Origin: PALSA-612 sp963742925
GTDB lineage: Bacteria > Actinomycetota > Thermoleophilia > Gaiellales > Gaiellaceae
Length of the DNA stretch: 64,000 bases
Direction: 5' to 3'
NCBI GenBank assembly: GCA_963742925.1
Contig: CAVUNV010000017.1
Location: 1 to 64,000, forward strand
In this document: piece after piece, positions 1-9,364 of the stretch
How positions within the stretch are numbered: the stretch's first letter is position 1
How the letters are laid out: each line of letters begins with the position of its first letter
Notes under the pieces: model-generated
Database searches by the model: none
Seen by the model: only the letters and a program-made list of their open reading frames with translations
What the model was told of the DNA's origin: nothing
Program-made: the position numbers and the translations under genes

Positions 1-1759
1 GGCCATCCTCGGCATCGACGTCGGCGGCACGTTCACGGACGCCGTCCTGCTCGAGGGCGGGGAGCTGCGGACGGCGAAGGTGCCGACCGCCGCGGCGCAG
101 GAGGACTCGGTCGTCGCTGCCGCGCAGGCGGTCGGCGCCGCCGACGTGGAGCGCTTCTCGCACGGCACGACGATTGCCACGAACGCGCTGCTCGAGCGGA
201 AGGGAGCCCGGACGGCCTTCGTCGGCACCGAGGGGTTCGAGCACCTGCTCCACCTGCGGCGCCAGACCCGCGCGCACCTCTACCGGCTCTGCGACGAGCT
301 ACCGGCTCCGCTCGTCCCGCTCGAGCGCTGCCACGGAGTCCGGGAGCGGATCGGGCCGGGCGGCGTGCTGGTGCCGCTCGATCTTTCGACGCTTCCCGAC
401 CTGACGGGTGCAGACGCCGTCGCCGTGTGCCTGCTCTTCGCCTTCCGTGACGCGTCGCACGAGGCGGCCGTCGCGGAGGAGTTGCGGCGCCGGCTACCCG
501 GCGTCCACGTGGTCGCCTCGCACGAGGTGGCACCGGAGTTCCGCGAGTACGAGCGCGCGTCGACCACGGCGGCAGACGCCTATCTCGGGCCCGTCTGCGC
601 CCGCTACTTCCGCTCCCTCGCCGAGCGGTGCGTGGAGGCGGGCCTGCCCGAGCCGCTGGTGATGCGCTCTTCCGGCGGCGTGGCGTCGATCGACGAGGCG
701 GCCCGGCACGCGGCGTTCGTGCTCGTCTCGGGTCCGGCGGGCGGCGTGGTCGGCGCGGCGCGTGTCGCGGCGCTCGCCGGGATCGAGAACGCGATCTCGT
801 TCGACATGGGCGGCACGTCCACGGACGTATGCCTGATCTCGGGCGGCCGCGCCGAGCGGACGCTCGAACGTTCGGTCGGCGGTCTGCCGGTCCGGCTGCC
901 GATGGTGGACATCCATACGGTCGGCGCGGGAGGCGGCTCGATCGTGTGGCGTGACGCCGGCGGAGCGATTCGCGTCGGCCCCGAGAGCGCCGGGGCGAGC
1001 CCCGGCCCCGCCTGCTACGGCCGCGGCGGAGATCGGCCGACCGTCACGGACGCCAATCTCCTGCTCGGCCGGCTGCCCGGCCGGCTCGCGGGCGGTGTCG
1101 AGCTCGACCGCGACGCGGCCGCGCGCGTGCTCGAGGGCTTCGACCCGGACGACGTGATCGCGGTGGTCAACGCGGAGATGCTGCGCGCGCTCCGCGTCGT
1201 CTCCGTGGAGCGGGGGCTCGACCCGCGCGACTTCGCGCTGGTTGCCTTCGGAGGCGCGGGCCCGCTGCACGCGTGCGCGCTCGCCGAGGAGCTCGGGATC
1301 GGCACGGTGCTCGTCCCGGCGGCGGCGGGCGTGCTCTCGGCGCTCGGCCTCGTGGCCAGCGAGGAGCGGCGGGATCGTGTCCGCTCGTACGTCTGCGCGC
1401 TCGAGGACGCAGGCGAGCTGCCTGCCGAGGGCGAGGCCGACCTGCGCTACCGCGGCCAGTCGTTCGAGCTCACCGTTCCGCTCGGCGCCGAGCTGGCGCG
1501 GCGGTTCCACCTCGCCCACGAGGAGCGCTACGGCTACGCGGATCCCGATCGTGCGGTCGAGCTCGTCGCCGTGCGGACGGCGCACGTGCGGCCCGGGCCC
1601 GAGCTCGACCTGCCGCCTGCGGAGCCGTTGCGGGTCGAAGGCCCGAGCGTCCTCGAGCTCGACGGCGCCACCTGCTGGATTCCCCCCGGGTGGGTGGGGG
1701 TTAGGGATGGGAAGCTCGGTGATGGAACAAGTAGCACGCTCCGGGTCACGAGGGTGTGA
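1..1759 (+). CDS. hyuA: Hydantoinase/5-oxoprolinase A subunit (partial at 5' end)
   Basis: ATP-dependent amidohydrolase subunit of the HyuA/OplA family, which opens hydantoin or 5-oxoproline-like rings together with HyuB. The reading frame is already open at base 2, so the true start lies outside the window; about 585 residues are visible. The first visible residues contain the phosphate-binding motif GIDVGGTFTD, a second acetate-kinase-fold motif FDMGGTSTD lies near residue 270, and a C-terminal FGGAGPLHA motif lies near residue 417. It is followed after 7 nt by hyuB, so the two form an operon. The substrate (hydantoin, oxoproline or acetone-carboxylase-like) cannot be decided from sequence alone. 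Confidence 0.9.
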   Translation, partial: AILGIDVGGTFTDAVLLEGGELRTAKVPTAAAQEDSVVAAAQAVGAADVERFSHGTTIATNALLERKGARTAFVGTEGFEHLLHLRRQTRAHLYRLCDELPAPLVPLERCHGVRERIGPGGVLVPLDLSTLPDLTGADAVAVCLLFAFRDASHEAAVAEELRRRLPGVHVVASHEVAPEFREYERASTTAADAYLGPVCARYFRSLAERCVEAGLPEPLVMRSSGGVASIDEAARHAAFVLVSGPAGGVVGAARVAALAGIENAISFDMGGTSTDVCLISGGRAERTLERSVGGLPVRLPMVDIHTVGAGGGSIVWRDAGGAIRVGPESAGASPGPACYGRGGDRPTVTDANLLLGRLPGRLAGGVELDRDAAARVLEGFDPDDVIAVVNAEMLRALRVVSVERGLDPRDFALVAFGGAGPLHACALAEELGIGTVLVPAAAGVLSALGLVASEERRDRVRSYVCALEDAGELPAEGEADLRYRGQSFELTVPLGAELARRFHLAHEERYGYADPDRAVELVAVRTAHVRPGPELDLPPAEPLRVEGPSVLELDGATCWIPPGWVGVRDGKLGDGTSSTLRVTRV

Positions 1760-1766
1760 AAGAAGA

Positions 1767-3245
1767 GTGGAAATTCAGCTGCAGGTGATCGGTGCCGCGC
1801 TGCGGGCCGTCGCGGAGGAGATGGGTGCCGTGCTTGTCCGCTCGGCATTCTCGGCGAACATCAAGGAGCGGCGGGACTGCTCGACCGCGCTCTTCGACGC
1901 GCGCGGCCGCATGGTCGTCCAGGCGGAGCACATTCCGGTCCACCTCGGTGCCATGCCCGAGGCGGTCGCGGCCGTCCGTGCCCGCGACCCGCAGCCGGGC
2001 GAGCTGTACGTCCTGAACGACCCCTACACGGGCGGCACCCACTTGCCGGACATCACGATCGTCTCGCGCGTCCCCTGCGGCTTCGCCGTCTCGCGCGCGC
2101 ACCACGCCGACGTCGGCGGCATGGAGCCGGCCAGCCTTCCCGCCGAGTCGCGTGAGCTGTACCAGGAGGGCGTGATCGTCCCGCCGGTCAGGCTCGACGA
2201 CGAGGTGCTGACGCTGCTGCTCGCGAACATGCGCAATCCGGACGAGCGTCGCGGCGACCTTCGCGCCCAGATCGCGGCACACCGGCTCGCCGAGCGGCGG
2301 CTCGAAGAGCTCGTGGCGCGGCGAGGTGAGGCGACCGTCGTGGCCGCGATGGATGAGCTCTACCGCTACTCGGAGCGCGTCGTGCGCGCCGCGATCGCCT
2401 CGCTTCCGGACGGTCGCTTCGAGGCGGCCGACGTGCTCGAGCCGCTCGAGGGCTCGCTCGAGATCCGCGCCGCGGTCACGATCGCGGGCGACGAGGTCGA
2501 GATCGACTTCGCAGGCACCTCGCCCCAGCACGAGGGGAACCTGAACTGCCCGCCGGCCGTCACCCGCTCGGCCTGCTACTTCGTCGTCCGCTGCCTGACC
2601 GAGCCGGACCTGCCTTCCTCGGGCGGGGCCTACGCGCCCGTGACCATCCACGCGCCGGAGGGCTCGCTCGTCAACGCCCGCCCGCCGGCTGCCGTGGTGG
2701 CGGGGAACACCGAGACGTCGAGCCGCATCGTGGACGTCGTCTTCGCCGCGTTTGGGCAGGCGATCCCGGTGCCGGCGCAGGGACAGGGGACGATGAACAA
2801 CGTCACGTTCGGCAACCGCCGCTTCACCTACTACGAGACGATCGCCGGCGGTCAGGGCGCGTGCCCGGCGTCCGACGGGCCGAGCGCCGTCCACGTGGCG
2901 ATGTCGAACACGCTCAACACGCCGGTCGAGGCGCTCGAGCTCTCCTACCCGCTGCGGGTCGAGCGCTACTCGCTGCGGCTCGGATCGGGCGGCGCGGGGC
3001 GCCACCGCGGCGGCGACGGGGTGATCCGCGAGTTGCGCGTGCTCGAGGACTGCCGGCTTTCGCTGCTCGCCGAGCGTCGCTCACGCGGCCCGGCCGGCGC
3101 CGCAGGAGGCGAGCCGGGCGCGCCGGGCCGAACGCTCCTGAACGGCGAGGAGCTGCCGGCGAAAGCGACCCGGCAGCTCCATGCCGGCGACCTGCTGCGA
3201 GTGGAGACCCCGGGCGGCGGCGGCTTCGGGCCTGCGGGCTCCTAG
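1767..3245 (+). CDS. hyuB: Hydantoinase/5-oxoprolinase B subunit
   Basis: Partner of the upstream hyuA product; HyuB proteins carry the catalytic ring-opening part of hydantoinase/oxoprolinase complexes. The 492-residue protein begins with the family's conserved opening (EIQLQVIGAALRAVAEEMG), contains NDPYTGGTHLPDI near residue 90, and ends with the Gly-rich TPGGGGFG typical of HyuB. GTG at 1767 was chosen because it starts exactly at the family N-terminus and follows the hyuA stop by 7 nt with a weak AGAAG ribosome site. An in-frame ATG at 1722 would overlap hyuA by 38 nt and add non-conserved residues. The protein is slightly shorter than many HyuB (about 520-590). Confidence 0.9.
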   Translation: MEIQLQVIGAALRAVAEEMGAVLVRSAFSANIKERRDCSTALFDARGRMVVQAEHIPVHLGAMPEAVAAVRARDPQPGELYVLNDPYTGGTHLPDITIVSRVPCGFAVSRAHHADVGGMEPASLPAESRELYQEGVIVPPVRLDDEVLTLLLANMRNPDERRGDLRAQIAAHRLAERRLEELVARRGEATVVAAMDELYRYSERVVRAAIASLPDGRFEAADVLEPLEGSLEIRAAVTIAGDEVEIDFAGTSPQHEGNLNCPPAVTRSACYFVVRCLTEPDLPSSGGAYAPVTIHAPEGSLVNARPPAAVVAGNTETSSRIVDVVFAAFGQAIPVPAQGQGTMNNVTFGNRRFTYYETIAGGQGACPASDGPSAVHVAMSNTLNTPVEALELSYPLRVERYSLRLGSGGAGRHRGGDGVIRELRVLEDCRLSLLAERRSRGPAGAAGGEPGAPGRTLLNGEELPAKATRQLHAGDLLRVETPGGGGFGPAGS

Positions 3246-3301
3246 CTTCTTCGGGCCGCGGGAGTATCAGTCGCGCCTTTCCCGCCGTGTCGACCGTTGC
3301 G

Positions 3302-3307
3302 TACACT
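3302..3307 (+). promoter_or_regulatory. Putative -10 box, leaderless promoter for the gene at 3314
   Basis: TACACT lies 6 nt before the ATG at 3314, so a normal transcription start would fall at or next to the start codon. No convincing -35 box is visible. This is one of at least 13 similar arrangements in the window. Confidence 0.5.
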
Positions 3308-3313
3308 GCGCGG

Positions 3314-3610
3314 ATGCTCTGGGAGGCGATCTTCCTGCTCCTGATCCTGAAGATTCCGGTCGTCTATCTCGCGTCCGTGGTCTGGTGGGCCGTGAGGTCG
3401 GAACCGGCACCGCCCGAGCCGCTCGAGCCCTCGCTCGTGACCGCTCCGATCGAGCCCGACGGCAAGCCCGGGTGGCGTTTCCGGGGCCGCACCGCCCGCC
3501 CGAACCGGCCCCGCGGCGGCCCGCACGGCTCGCCGCAGCGCCTCCACCGCCGCGCGCCCGTGCCCGCCGGATGGCAGGCCGCGGGCTGGAGAGGCCCGGA
3601 GGGCGGATGA
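3314..3610 (+). CDS. Small single-span membrane protein, unknown function
   Basis: A 98-residue protein not assigned to any family. Residues 1-28 form one hydrophobic helix (MLWEAIFLLLILKIPVVYLA and onward) with no cleavage site, so it should be an N-terminal anchor. The rest is Pro/Arg-rich and basic, likely cytoplasmic and partly disordered. It overlaps the next gene by ATGA at 3607-3610, which implies translational coupling. ATG at 3314 was chosen because it directly starts the hydrophobic helix and sits 6 nt behind a TACACT box. Confidence 0.6.
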   Translation: MLWEAIFLLLILKIPVVYLASVVWWAVRSEPAPPEPLEPSLVTAPIEPDGKPGWRFRGRTARPNRPRGGPHGSPQRLHRRAPVPAGWQAAGWRGPEGG

Positions 3611-3897
3611 GCTCCATCGACGATCAGCCGACCCCGTACGACCCCGTCGCCGAGGCCCGACGGAACTCGGTCGAGACGATCGCCGGCCTCTTCGCGGCCG
3701 CCGCGCTCTTCTTCAGCCTCGTCGCGCTCGCGTACCACCCGGTACCGATCTCGGTTGCCGCATGCCTGCTGGCGCTGATCGCGAGCGGGATGAGCGAGCG
3801 GCACCGCACGCTCTGCTTCGCCGCGGTGATCGTGTCCGGAACCTGCTTCGTGGTCGGGGTCGTGATCGCGATCACCACCGGCCACTCGCTCTGGTAG
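3607..3897 (+). CDS. Small membrane protein with three predicted helices, unknown function
   Basis: A 96-residue protein. After a polar N-terminus of about 20 residues it has three hydrophobic stretches (around TIAGLFAAAALFFSLVALAY, SVAACLLALIASG and LCFAAVIVSGTCFVVGVVIA). It resembles the small DUF4190-like membrane proteins of actinobacteria in layout only. Its ATG overlaps the stop of the previous gene (ATGA), so the two are co-translated. It lies directly upstream of 2-oxoglutarate dehydrogenase E1 but nothing in the sequence links it to that enzyme. Confidence 0.6.
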   Translation: MSSIDDQPTPYDPVAEARRNSVETIAGLFAAAALFFSLVALAYHPVPISVAACLLALIASGMSERHRTLCFAAVIVSGTCFVVGVVIAITTGHSLW

Positions 3898-3906
3898 GCG
3901 GCACAC

Positions 3907-3925
3907 CCGGGCGACAGGAGCCCGG
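3907..3925 (+). terminator. Short GC hairpin, possible terminator
   Basis: CCGGGC (3907-3912) and GCCCGG (3920-3925) form a 6-bp stem with a 7-nt loop just after the small membrane protein gene. There is no U-tract, so terminator activity is uncertain. Confidence 0.3.
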
Positions 3926-3952
3926 CACCCGCTGCTAGAAAGAGTGAGAGTG

Positions 3953-6854
3953 ATGCACGACGTCGACGGCCTCAACGCGGGTTACGCCAAGGCGCTGCTC
4001 GAGCAGTACCTGGAGAACCCCGAGGGCGTGCCGGAGGAGTGGCGGCGCCTGTTCGAGAGCGGCTCGAGCGAGCTCGTCGCCGGCCATCCCGGTCTCGCGC
4101 GACTGCTCGAGACGGTCCGTGAGGACGCCAACGGCCACGCGGCCGCCCCCGTCGTCGCGGCGCTGCCCGCGCCACCGCCCTCGGGTCCCGAGCCGGCCCA
4201 GATCGAGCCGGCCCAGCTCGACGAGGAGTTCCTGCGCGCCGTCGCAGCGGCGACCGAGCTGGTCGGCGCGTACCGCTCGCACGGCCATCTCGCCGCGCGG
4301 CTCGATCCGCTCGGCGCCGAGCCGGTCGGCGACCCGGCGCTCGAGCCCGAGCGCTCCGAGCCCCCGCTGACCCCCGAGCTGCAGGCGCGGATCCCGGCCT
4401 CGGCGCTCGGCCTGTACGTGCCCGGCAAGACGCTCGCAGAGGTGCTGCCGCAGCTCGTCGCGACCTACTGCGGCACGATCGCCTACGAGCTGGAGCACAT
4501 CTCGGACCACCAGGAGCGCGTCTGGCTGCGCCGCGTGATCGAGTCCGGCCGCTACCGGCAGCCGCTGTCGGCCGCGGAGAAGCGCGCGCTGCTCGAGCGG
4601 CTGTCGCGGGCCGAGGCGTTCGAGCACTACCTGCGCCGCGCCTTCCTCGGTCAGAAGCAGTTCTCGGCCGAAGGGCTCGACGTGCTCGTGCCGATGCTCC
4701 ACGAGACGGTGGAGCTGGCCGCCGACGGCGGCGCGCACGAGGTCGTGATCGGCATGGCGCACCGCGGGCGGCTGAACGTGCTCGCCCACACGGTCGGACA
4801 GCCCTACGAGGAGATCCTGCGCGAGTTCGAGGGCGAGCGGACGATCGCGGCCGTGGTCGGGAGCCCCGAAGGCGGCACGGGCGACGTCAAGTACCACCTC
4901 GGTGCCGAGGGCATGCACGAGACCGCCGCCGGGGAGATCGCGGTCACGCTCGTCTCGAATCCGAGCCACCTGGAGGCCGTCGATCCGGTCGTCGAGGGCT
5001 GGGCCCGCGCGAAGCAGACGGATCGCTCGGCGGGCGCGGGCCTCCACGATCCGTCCGTCGCGATGCCGGTGTTGATCCACGGCGATGCGTCCTTCGCCGG
5101 CCAGGGCGTCGTCGCCGAGACGTTCAACTTCGAGGGTCTGCCCGGCTACTCGACAGGTGGGACGCTGCACCTGATCGCGAACAACCAGGTCGGCTTCACC
5201 ACCGACCCCGGCGAGGGGCGCTCGACGCGCTACTCGTCGGATCTGGCCAAGGGCTTCGACGCGCCGATCGTGCACGTGAACGCCGACGATCCCGAGGCGG
5301 CGATCTCGGCCGTGCGGCTCGCGCTGGCCTTCCGCGGCCGTTTCGGTCACGAACGTCGTCGTCGACCTGGTCGGCTACCGCCGCTTCGGTCACAACGAGC
5401 AGGACGAGCCGGCCTACACGCAGCCGCTCCAGGCGTCGCGGATCGCCGAGCTGCCGACCGCGCGTGAGCAGTACGCGGGCCGGTTGGTGGAGGAGGGCGT
5501 CGTCAGCGCCGGGGAGGCGCAGGCGCTGCTCGACCGGCCCCTCGAGGAGCTGCGTGCCGCCCACGAACGGTTGAAGCAGGCGCTCGCAGAGCCCCCCAGG
5601 CGCGAGCCCGCCCCGCTACCCGGTCGTCCCGCTGACATCGTCACGGCCGTTCCCGCCGATCGCCTGCGCGCGCTCGACGCGGAGCTCGTCTCGGTCCCCG
5701 ACGGCTTCGCCGTCAACGCGAAGCTGAAGCGCCAGCTCGACCGCAGGCCCCAGGCGCTCGGCGGCACCGGGCTCGGCAGCACCGGCCTGGGCGGGGGCGG
5801 CATCGACTGGGGCCACGCAGAATCGCTCGCCTTCGCGAGCCTCCTGGTCGACGGGATCCCGATCAGGCTCACCGGCCAGGACACGGAGCGCGGCACGTTC
5901 TCACAGCGTCATCTCGTCTTCCACGATCCGGACACCGGGGAGCGCTACGCGCCGATTCAGCACCTCGCAGAGGCGGCCGCTGCGTTCGAGCTCCACAACT
6001 CGCCGCTCTCGGAGTTCGGCGCGCTCGGGTTCGAGTACGGCTGCTCGGTGGCCGCGCCCGAGGCGCTCGTGCTCTGGGAGGCGCAGTTCGGCGACTTCGT
6101 CAACAACGCCCAGGTGATCGTCGACCAGTTCCTCGTCTCGGGCCTCTCGAAGTGGCGCCAGACGTCACGGCTGACGCTGCTGCTGCCGCACGGCTACGAG
6201 GGCAACGGGCCGGAGCACTCGAGCGCGCGCCTCGAGCGTTTCCTCCAGTCGGGCGCCCAGGACAACATCCGCGTCGCCAACGTCACCACCTCGGGGCAGT
6301 ACTTCCACCTGCTCCGTCGCCAGGCTCTCGGCGCGACGCCGCGGCCGCTCGTGCTGATGACGCCGAAGGGGCTGCTCCGCCTGAAGGACGCATCGTCGAC
6401 GCTTCAGGATCTCTCCGACGGCTCCTTCGCCCCGGTGATCGACGATCCGGGGGTCGACAAGGGCGCCGTGACGCGCCTCGTGCTCTGCTCGGGGAAGATC
6501 GCGTACGACCTCGCCGGTCACGAGGAGCGGCCCGGCGCGACCACGGTGGCGATCGCCAGGCTCGAGCAGCTCTACCCGTTCCCTGCGACCGAGGTTGCCG
6601 CCTTGCTCTCCTCGTATCCCGGGCTGGCCGAGCTCGTCTGGGCCCAGGAGGAGCCGCTCAACATGGGCGCCTACCGCTCGATCCGGCACCGGCTCGAGGA
6701 CGCGCTCGACGAAGCCGTTCCGCACCGCGTCCATCTCCGCTACGTCGGCCGTTCCTGGCGGGCGAGCCCGAGCGAGGGATACCCGACCGCGCACCTGGTC
6801 GAGCAGGACAGGATCGTCCGGGACGCGCTCGGCGTGCCGCCTGCAGCGGCTTGA
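3953..6854 (+). CDS. sucA: 2-oxoglutarate dehydrogenase E1 component (interrupted by one extra base)
   Basis: Thiamine-diphosphate enzyme that decarboxylates 2-oxoglutarate in the TCA cycle and passes the succinyl group to E2. The corrected product is about 966 residues, normal for E1o, without the extra E2-like domain of mycobacterial Kgd. Seen: N-terminal EQYLENPEGVPEEWR, the E1o block GMAHRGRLNVLAH, HGDASFAGQGVVAET, GYRRFGHNEQDEP, and a C-terminal EEPLNMGAY. The frame breaks near 5348: the first frame reads to FRGRFG and the family sequence TNVVVDLVGYRRFGHNE continues one base later, so one base is in excess. ATG 3953 follows a GAAAGAG ribosome site at better spacing than GTG 3944. Probably a sequence error rather than a dead gene. 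Confidence 0.9.
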
Positions 6855-6907
6855 TTACGGTTCCGCGAAGGAGCACTCGCACCAGGAGCGAACCTTCATA
6901 GATCCGT

Positions 6908-6913
6908 TACAAT
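6908..6913 (+). promoter_or_regulatory. Putative -10 box upstream of the gene at 6947
   Basis: TACAAT is a near-consensus -10 box in a locally AT-richer stretch. The implied leader is about 30 nt and carries a strong AGGAGG ribosome site, so this transcript would not be leaderless. The -35 box is not obvious. Confidence 0.5.
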
Positions 6914-6946
6914 CGTCGGGCGTTCAAACTGCCCAGGAGGATACGG

Positions 6947-7300
6947 ATGCCGGTGGAAACACCCTCGATCTTCTCCAAGATCATCGAAGAGCACCTCGAG
7001 CTGAAGCGACGGAACTCCGAGCTCGAGGGTGATCTCCCGCTCTCCCGTTACGTGCACGACGACCCGTTCCACAACCACCCGCTGTTCAAGACCGAAGAGC
7101 AGGCCCGTCTGGAAGAGACGATGGACGGCGCCGAGCCCGCAGTGCAGGTGGCAGTGGCTGAAGCCGTCGAGCCGGAAGAGGCATTGCAGGCCTGGACAGA
7201 CCCCGCGCAGGCCTGGACAGAGCCCGCGCCCGAACCGGTTCCGGCTGAGGACGATGAAGGTCTCTGGGGCCGCTCGCGCGACTTCGACTGGGGCGACTGA
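6947..7300 (+). CDS. Conserved-looking acidic small protein, unknown function
   Basis: A 117-residue protein with no recognised domain. The N-terminal half (PSIFSKIIEEHLELKRRNSE, then PLSRYVHDDPFHNHPLF) looks folded or helical. The C-terminal half is rich in Glu/Ala/Pro with a short internal repeat (QAWTDPAQAWTEP) and ends in RSRDFDWGD. The start is firm: CCCAGGAGGAT lies 7-8 nt before the ATG, behind a TACAAT promoter box. A strong 11-bp hairpin 25 nt past the stop closes it as a single-gene unit. Confidence 0.7.
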   Translation: MPVETPSIFSKIIEEHLELKRRNSELEGDLPLSRYVHDDPFHNHPLFKTEEQARLEETMDGAEPAVQVAVAEAVEPEEALQAWTDPAQAWTEPAPEPVPAEDDEGLWGRSRDFDWGD

Positions 7301-7324
7301 AAAGAACTGCTCGAGGACCTGACT

Positions 7325-7350
7325 TCTGCGGCGCCTTCAGGCGCCGCAGA
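7325..7350 (+). terminator. Intrinsic terminator after the gene at 6947
   Basis: Perfect 11-bp stem TCTGCGGCGCC / GGCGCCGCAGA with loop TTCA, followed by CATTTTC. The strong stem, tetraloop and short T-rich tail fit rho-independent termination. Confidence 0.75.
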
Positions 7351-7390
7351 CATTTTCAGCCCGACCATTGAGCTTCGGGCCGCGAGCGTC

Positions 7391-7396
7391 GATACT
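7391..7396 (+). promoter_or_regulatory. Putative -10 box, leaderless promoter for the gene at 7403
   Basis: GATACT lies 6 nt before GTG 7403, in the same geometry as the other TAnnnT boxes in this window. Confidence 0.4.
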
Positions 7397-7402
7397 GCAC
7401 CG

Positions 7403-7683
7403 GTGGACGCCGCACAGGTCACCGAGCTCCGCAGCTGGGCGAGCCGCCTCGAGGAGCGGGCGGGAGGCGACGACGAGCTCCGCGCGGCGGCCAAGGCGAT
7501 CCTGATGCTGGTCGACGAGGTCGAGAACCTCCAGGCGAAAGTCGGGTAGCCCAGGCCCAGGCCGCTCCCGTCGCGGCCGAGCCCGAGTCCGAGCGCCGGC
7601 AGCAGGCGCCGCTTGCGGCCGCCGACGATCGCGACAGCGGCAGCTTCTTCTCGCGCGTCAAGCGCACCCTCGGCTTCGAGTAG
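7403..7683 (+). CDS. Small helical protein, apparently frameshifted
   Basis: GTG 7403 opens a 48-residue frame (VDAAQVTELRSWASRLEERA and onward) that stops at 7549. From about 7546 another frame continues with coding-like sequence (VAQAQAAPVAAEPE and a C-terminal SFFSRVKRTLGFE) to a TAG at 7683. The two parts join naturally into one protein of about 92 residues if one base is missing, or two are extra, near 7544-7546. The first half is a predicted helical hairpin, the middle is Ala/Glu-rich linker and the end is a basic helix. Function is unknown. The alternative is a genuine 48-residue protein followed by noncoding DNA. Confidence 0.45.
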
Positions 7684-7686
7684 TCT
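7681..7686 (+). promoter_or_regulatory. Putative -10 box, leaderless promoter for the gene at 7693
   Basis: TAGTCT, 6 nt before GTG 7693. It overlaps the stop codon of the preceding small gene. Confidence 0.45.
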
Positions 7687-7692
7687 CGAAAC

Positions 7693-9171
7693 GTGGACGC
7701 GCTCGATCGCGCCGGCTTCCTCCGGTGGGGAGGGGCGCTTGCGCTGGTACCGAGCAGCCGCGTGCGAGCCGGAGCCCGAGCCGGTCTGCCCGCGCCGCTC
7801 GACGAGCTGCAACGCGATGTCTCCTGCACGGTGGTCGCCCGCACGAGCCCGGCCTACGACCGCTCGAAGCTCCTCTACAACACGCGGTTCGATGCCTACC
7901 GGCCATTCGCCGTCGTCTACTGCCAGAGCGTGGCCGACGTCCAGAAGACGATCGGCTGGTCGCGACGGCACGGCATCCGCATCGCGCCGCGCGCAGGTGG
8001 GCACAGCTACGGCGGCTACTCGTCGGTGCCGGGCGGGGTCGTGGTCGACGTGTCGAGGCTCGCGGGCGTCTCGGCGCTGCCGGGTCACCAGGCGACGGTC
8101 GGCGCAGGCGCGAAGCTGATCGACGTCTACGCCGGCCTCTGGCAGCATGGAGTGACGATCCCGGCCGGGTCGTGCGCGACCGTCGGCATCGGCGGCCAGG
8201 TGCTGGGCGGGGGCGTCGGGTTCCTCTCCCGCAAGCTGGGGACGACGAGCGACAACCTGCTGGCGCTGACGCTGGTCACCGCCGACGGAAAGGCCCGGAG
8301 GTGCTCCCCGCACGAGAACGCCGACCTCTACTGGGCCAGCCGCGGCGGGGGCGGCGGCAACTTCGGCATCGCCACGGGCTACACGTTCAGGACGACACCG
8401 GTTTCGACCGTGTCGACATTCACGGTCGAATGGCCCTGGGCACAGGCGAAAGCGGTGATCGCCGCGTGGCAGGCCTGGGCGCCGCACGCGCCCGACGAGC
8501 TGTTCTCGGTCTGCAACCTCTCCTCCGGAGGCGGAGGTCCGGCCGTGCGGGTATCCGGGCAGCTGATCGGGAGCGACGCTCGCCTCCGGGCGCTGATCGG
8601 GCCGCTCGTCTCCACCGGTGCGCCCCGGCGCGTGATCGTCAAGGAGCGGCCCTACCTGGAGGCGGTGCAGTACTGGGCCGGCTGCGGGCCCGTGTCCGAG
8701 TGCCATCTCGAGCCGTTCGGCAGCCTCTCGCGCGCGACCTTCGCCGCCAAGTCCGACTACGTCGCACACGCGCTGCCCGCGCCCGCGCTCCGGGCGATCG
8801 TCGCTGCGATCGAGCGTGCGCCCGCAAGAGGGTTGCTCCTGCTCGACTCGTACGGCGGCGCGCTCAACCGGGTGCCGAAGGCGGCGACGGCGTTCGTCCA
8901 TCGCGACCCGCTGTTCTCGTGCCAGTACCTCGCCTACTGGTCCGGGCCCCGGGCGGCGGCGAACCTCGCCTGGCTGCGCTCCTTCTCCGCTGCGATGCGC
9001 CCGTACGTCTCCGGCCAGTCGTACGTCAACTACATCGACCCCGACCTCGCAGGTCGTCCCCAGGCGTACTACGGCACCAACCTGCCGCGCCTCGTCTCGA
9101 TCAAGCGCCGCTTCGACCCGGACAACGTCTTCCGTTTCGCGCAGAGCATCCCGACTCGTCTGCCTGCCTGA
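7693..9171 (+). CDS. FAD-binding oxidoreductase of the berberine-bridge-enzyme type
   Basis: A 492-residue flavoprotein oxidase with a FAD_binding_4 (PCMH) domain at about residues 70-250 and a C-terminal BBE segment (SYVNYIDPDL, YYGTNLPRL, FDPDNVF). The motif GGHSYGGYSS supplies the histidine used for 8-alpha-histidyl FAD attachment. GSCATVGIGGQVLGGGVGF has a cysteine where 6-S-cysteinyl attachment occurs, so bicovalent FAD is predicted from family knowledge. Such enzymes oxidise sugars, alcohols or alkaloids; the substrate is unknown here. The N-terminus has a hydrophobic stretch (FLRWGGALALV) that may be a poor signal or Tat-like peptide lacking twin arginines. GTG 7693 sits 6 nt after a TAGTCT box. 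Confidence 0.85.
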   Translation: MDALDRAGFLRWGGALALVPSSRVRAGARAGLPAPLDELQRDVSCTVVARTSPAYDRSKLLYNTRFDAYRPFAVVYCQSVADVQKTIGWSRRHGIRIAPRAGGHSYGGYSSVPGGVVVDVSRLAGVSALPGHQATVGAGAKLIDVYAGLWQHGVTIPAGSCATVGIGGQVLGGGVGFLSRKLGTTSDNLLALTLVTADGKARRCSPHENADLYWASRGGGGGNFGIATGYTFRTTPVSTVSTFTVEWPWAQAKAVIAAWQAWAPHAPDELFSVCNLSSGGGGPAVRVSGQLIGSDARLRALIGPLVSTGAPRRVIVKERPYLEAVQYWAGCGPVSECHLEPFGSLSRATFAAKSDYVAHALPAPALRAIVAAIERAPARGLLLLDSYGGALNRVPKAATAFVHRDPLFSCQYLAYWSGPRAAANLAWLRSFSAAMRPYVSGQSYVNYIDPDLAGRPQAYYGTNLPRLVSIKRRFDPDNVFRFAQSIPTRLPA

Positions 9172-9272
9172 GTTTCGGCACGGTTCTGGCTCGGATCGGT
9201 TCGCCCGCGCGTGCTGGAATGGCAATCCCGCCTCCAAACCGCGCACCGCCACGCGCGACGAGTTGCCGCGGA

Positions 9273-9291
9273 GCCCGGGCTTGGCCCGGGC
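9273..9291. terminator. GC-rich repeat hairpin downstream of the FAD oxidase
   Basis: GCCCGGGC occurs twice, separated by TTG (9273-9280 and 9284-9291). Each copy is self-complementary, so the pair can fold into a stem. It may end the plus-strand oxidase transcript; there is no T-tract. Confidence 0.35.
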
Positions 9292-9335
9292 GCAGCTCGG
9301 GCCGCGATCGACCCGGCCCCAAAGGGAAGGGGGCT

Positions 9336-9364
9336 CACGGGGGAAACCGGCTGTTTCCCCCGTG
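9336..9364. terminator. Terminator hairpin at the 3' end of the minus-strand gene 9365-9865
   Basis: Perfect 12-bp stem CACGGGGGAAAC / GTTTCCCCCGTG with a 5-nt loop, abutting the TAA stop of the minus-strand gene. It could act in both directions between the convergent genes. Confidence 0.65.

Noticed and set aside
494..1585. Long minus-strand ORF of 363 codons
   Set aside because: Mirror of the hyuA coding frame; its composition is Arg/Ala-rich low complexity, typical of antisense frames in high-GC DNA, with no family motif.
5340..5350. Programmed frameshifting in sucA
   Set aside because: No slippery heptamer, stimulatory pseudoknot or biological precedent; the same +1 defect recurs in unrelated genes, so an error is simpler.
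7048..9252. Minus-strand ORF of 734 codons
   Set aside because: Spans three plus-strand genes antisense, including the well-supported FAD oxidase; no domain is recognisable in its translation.
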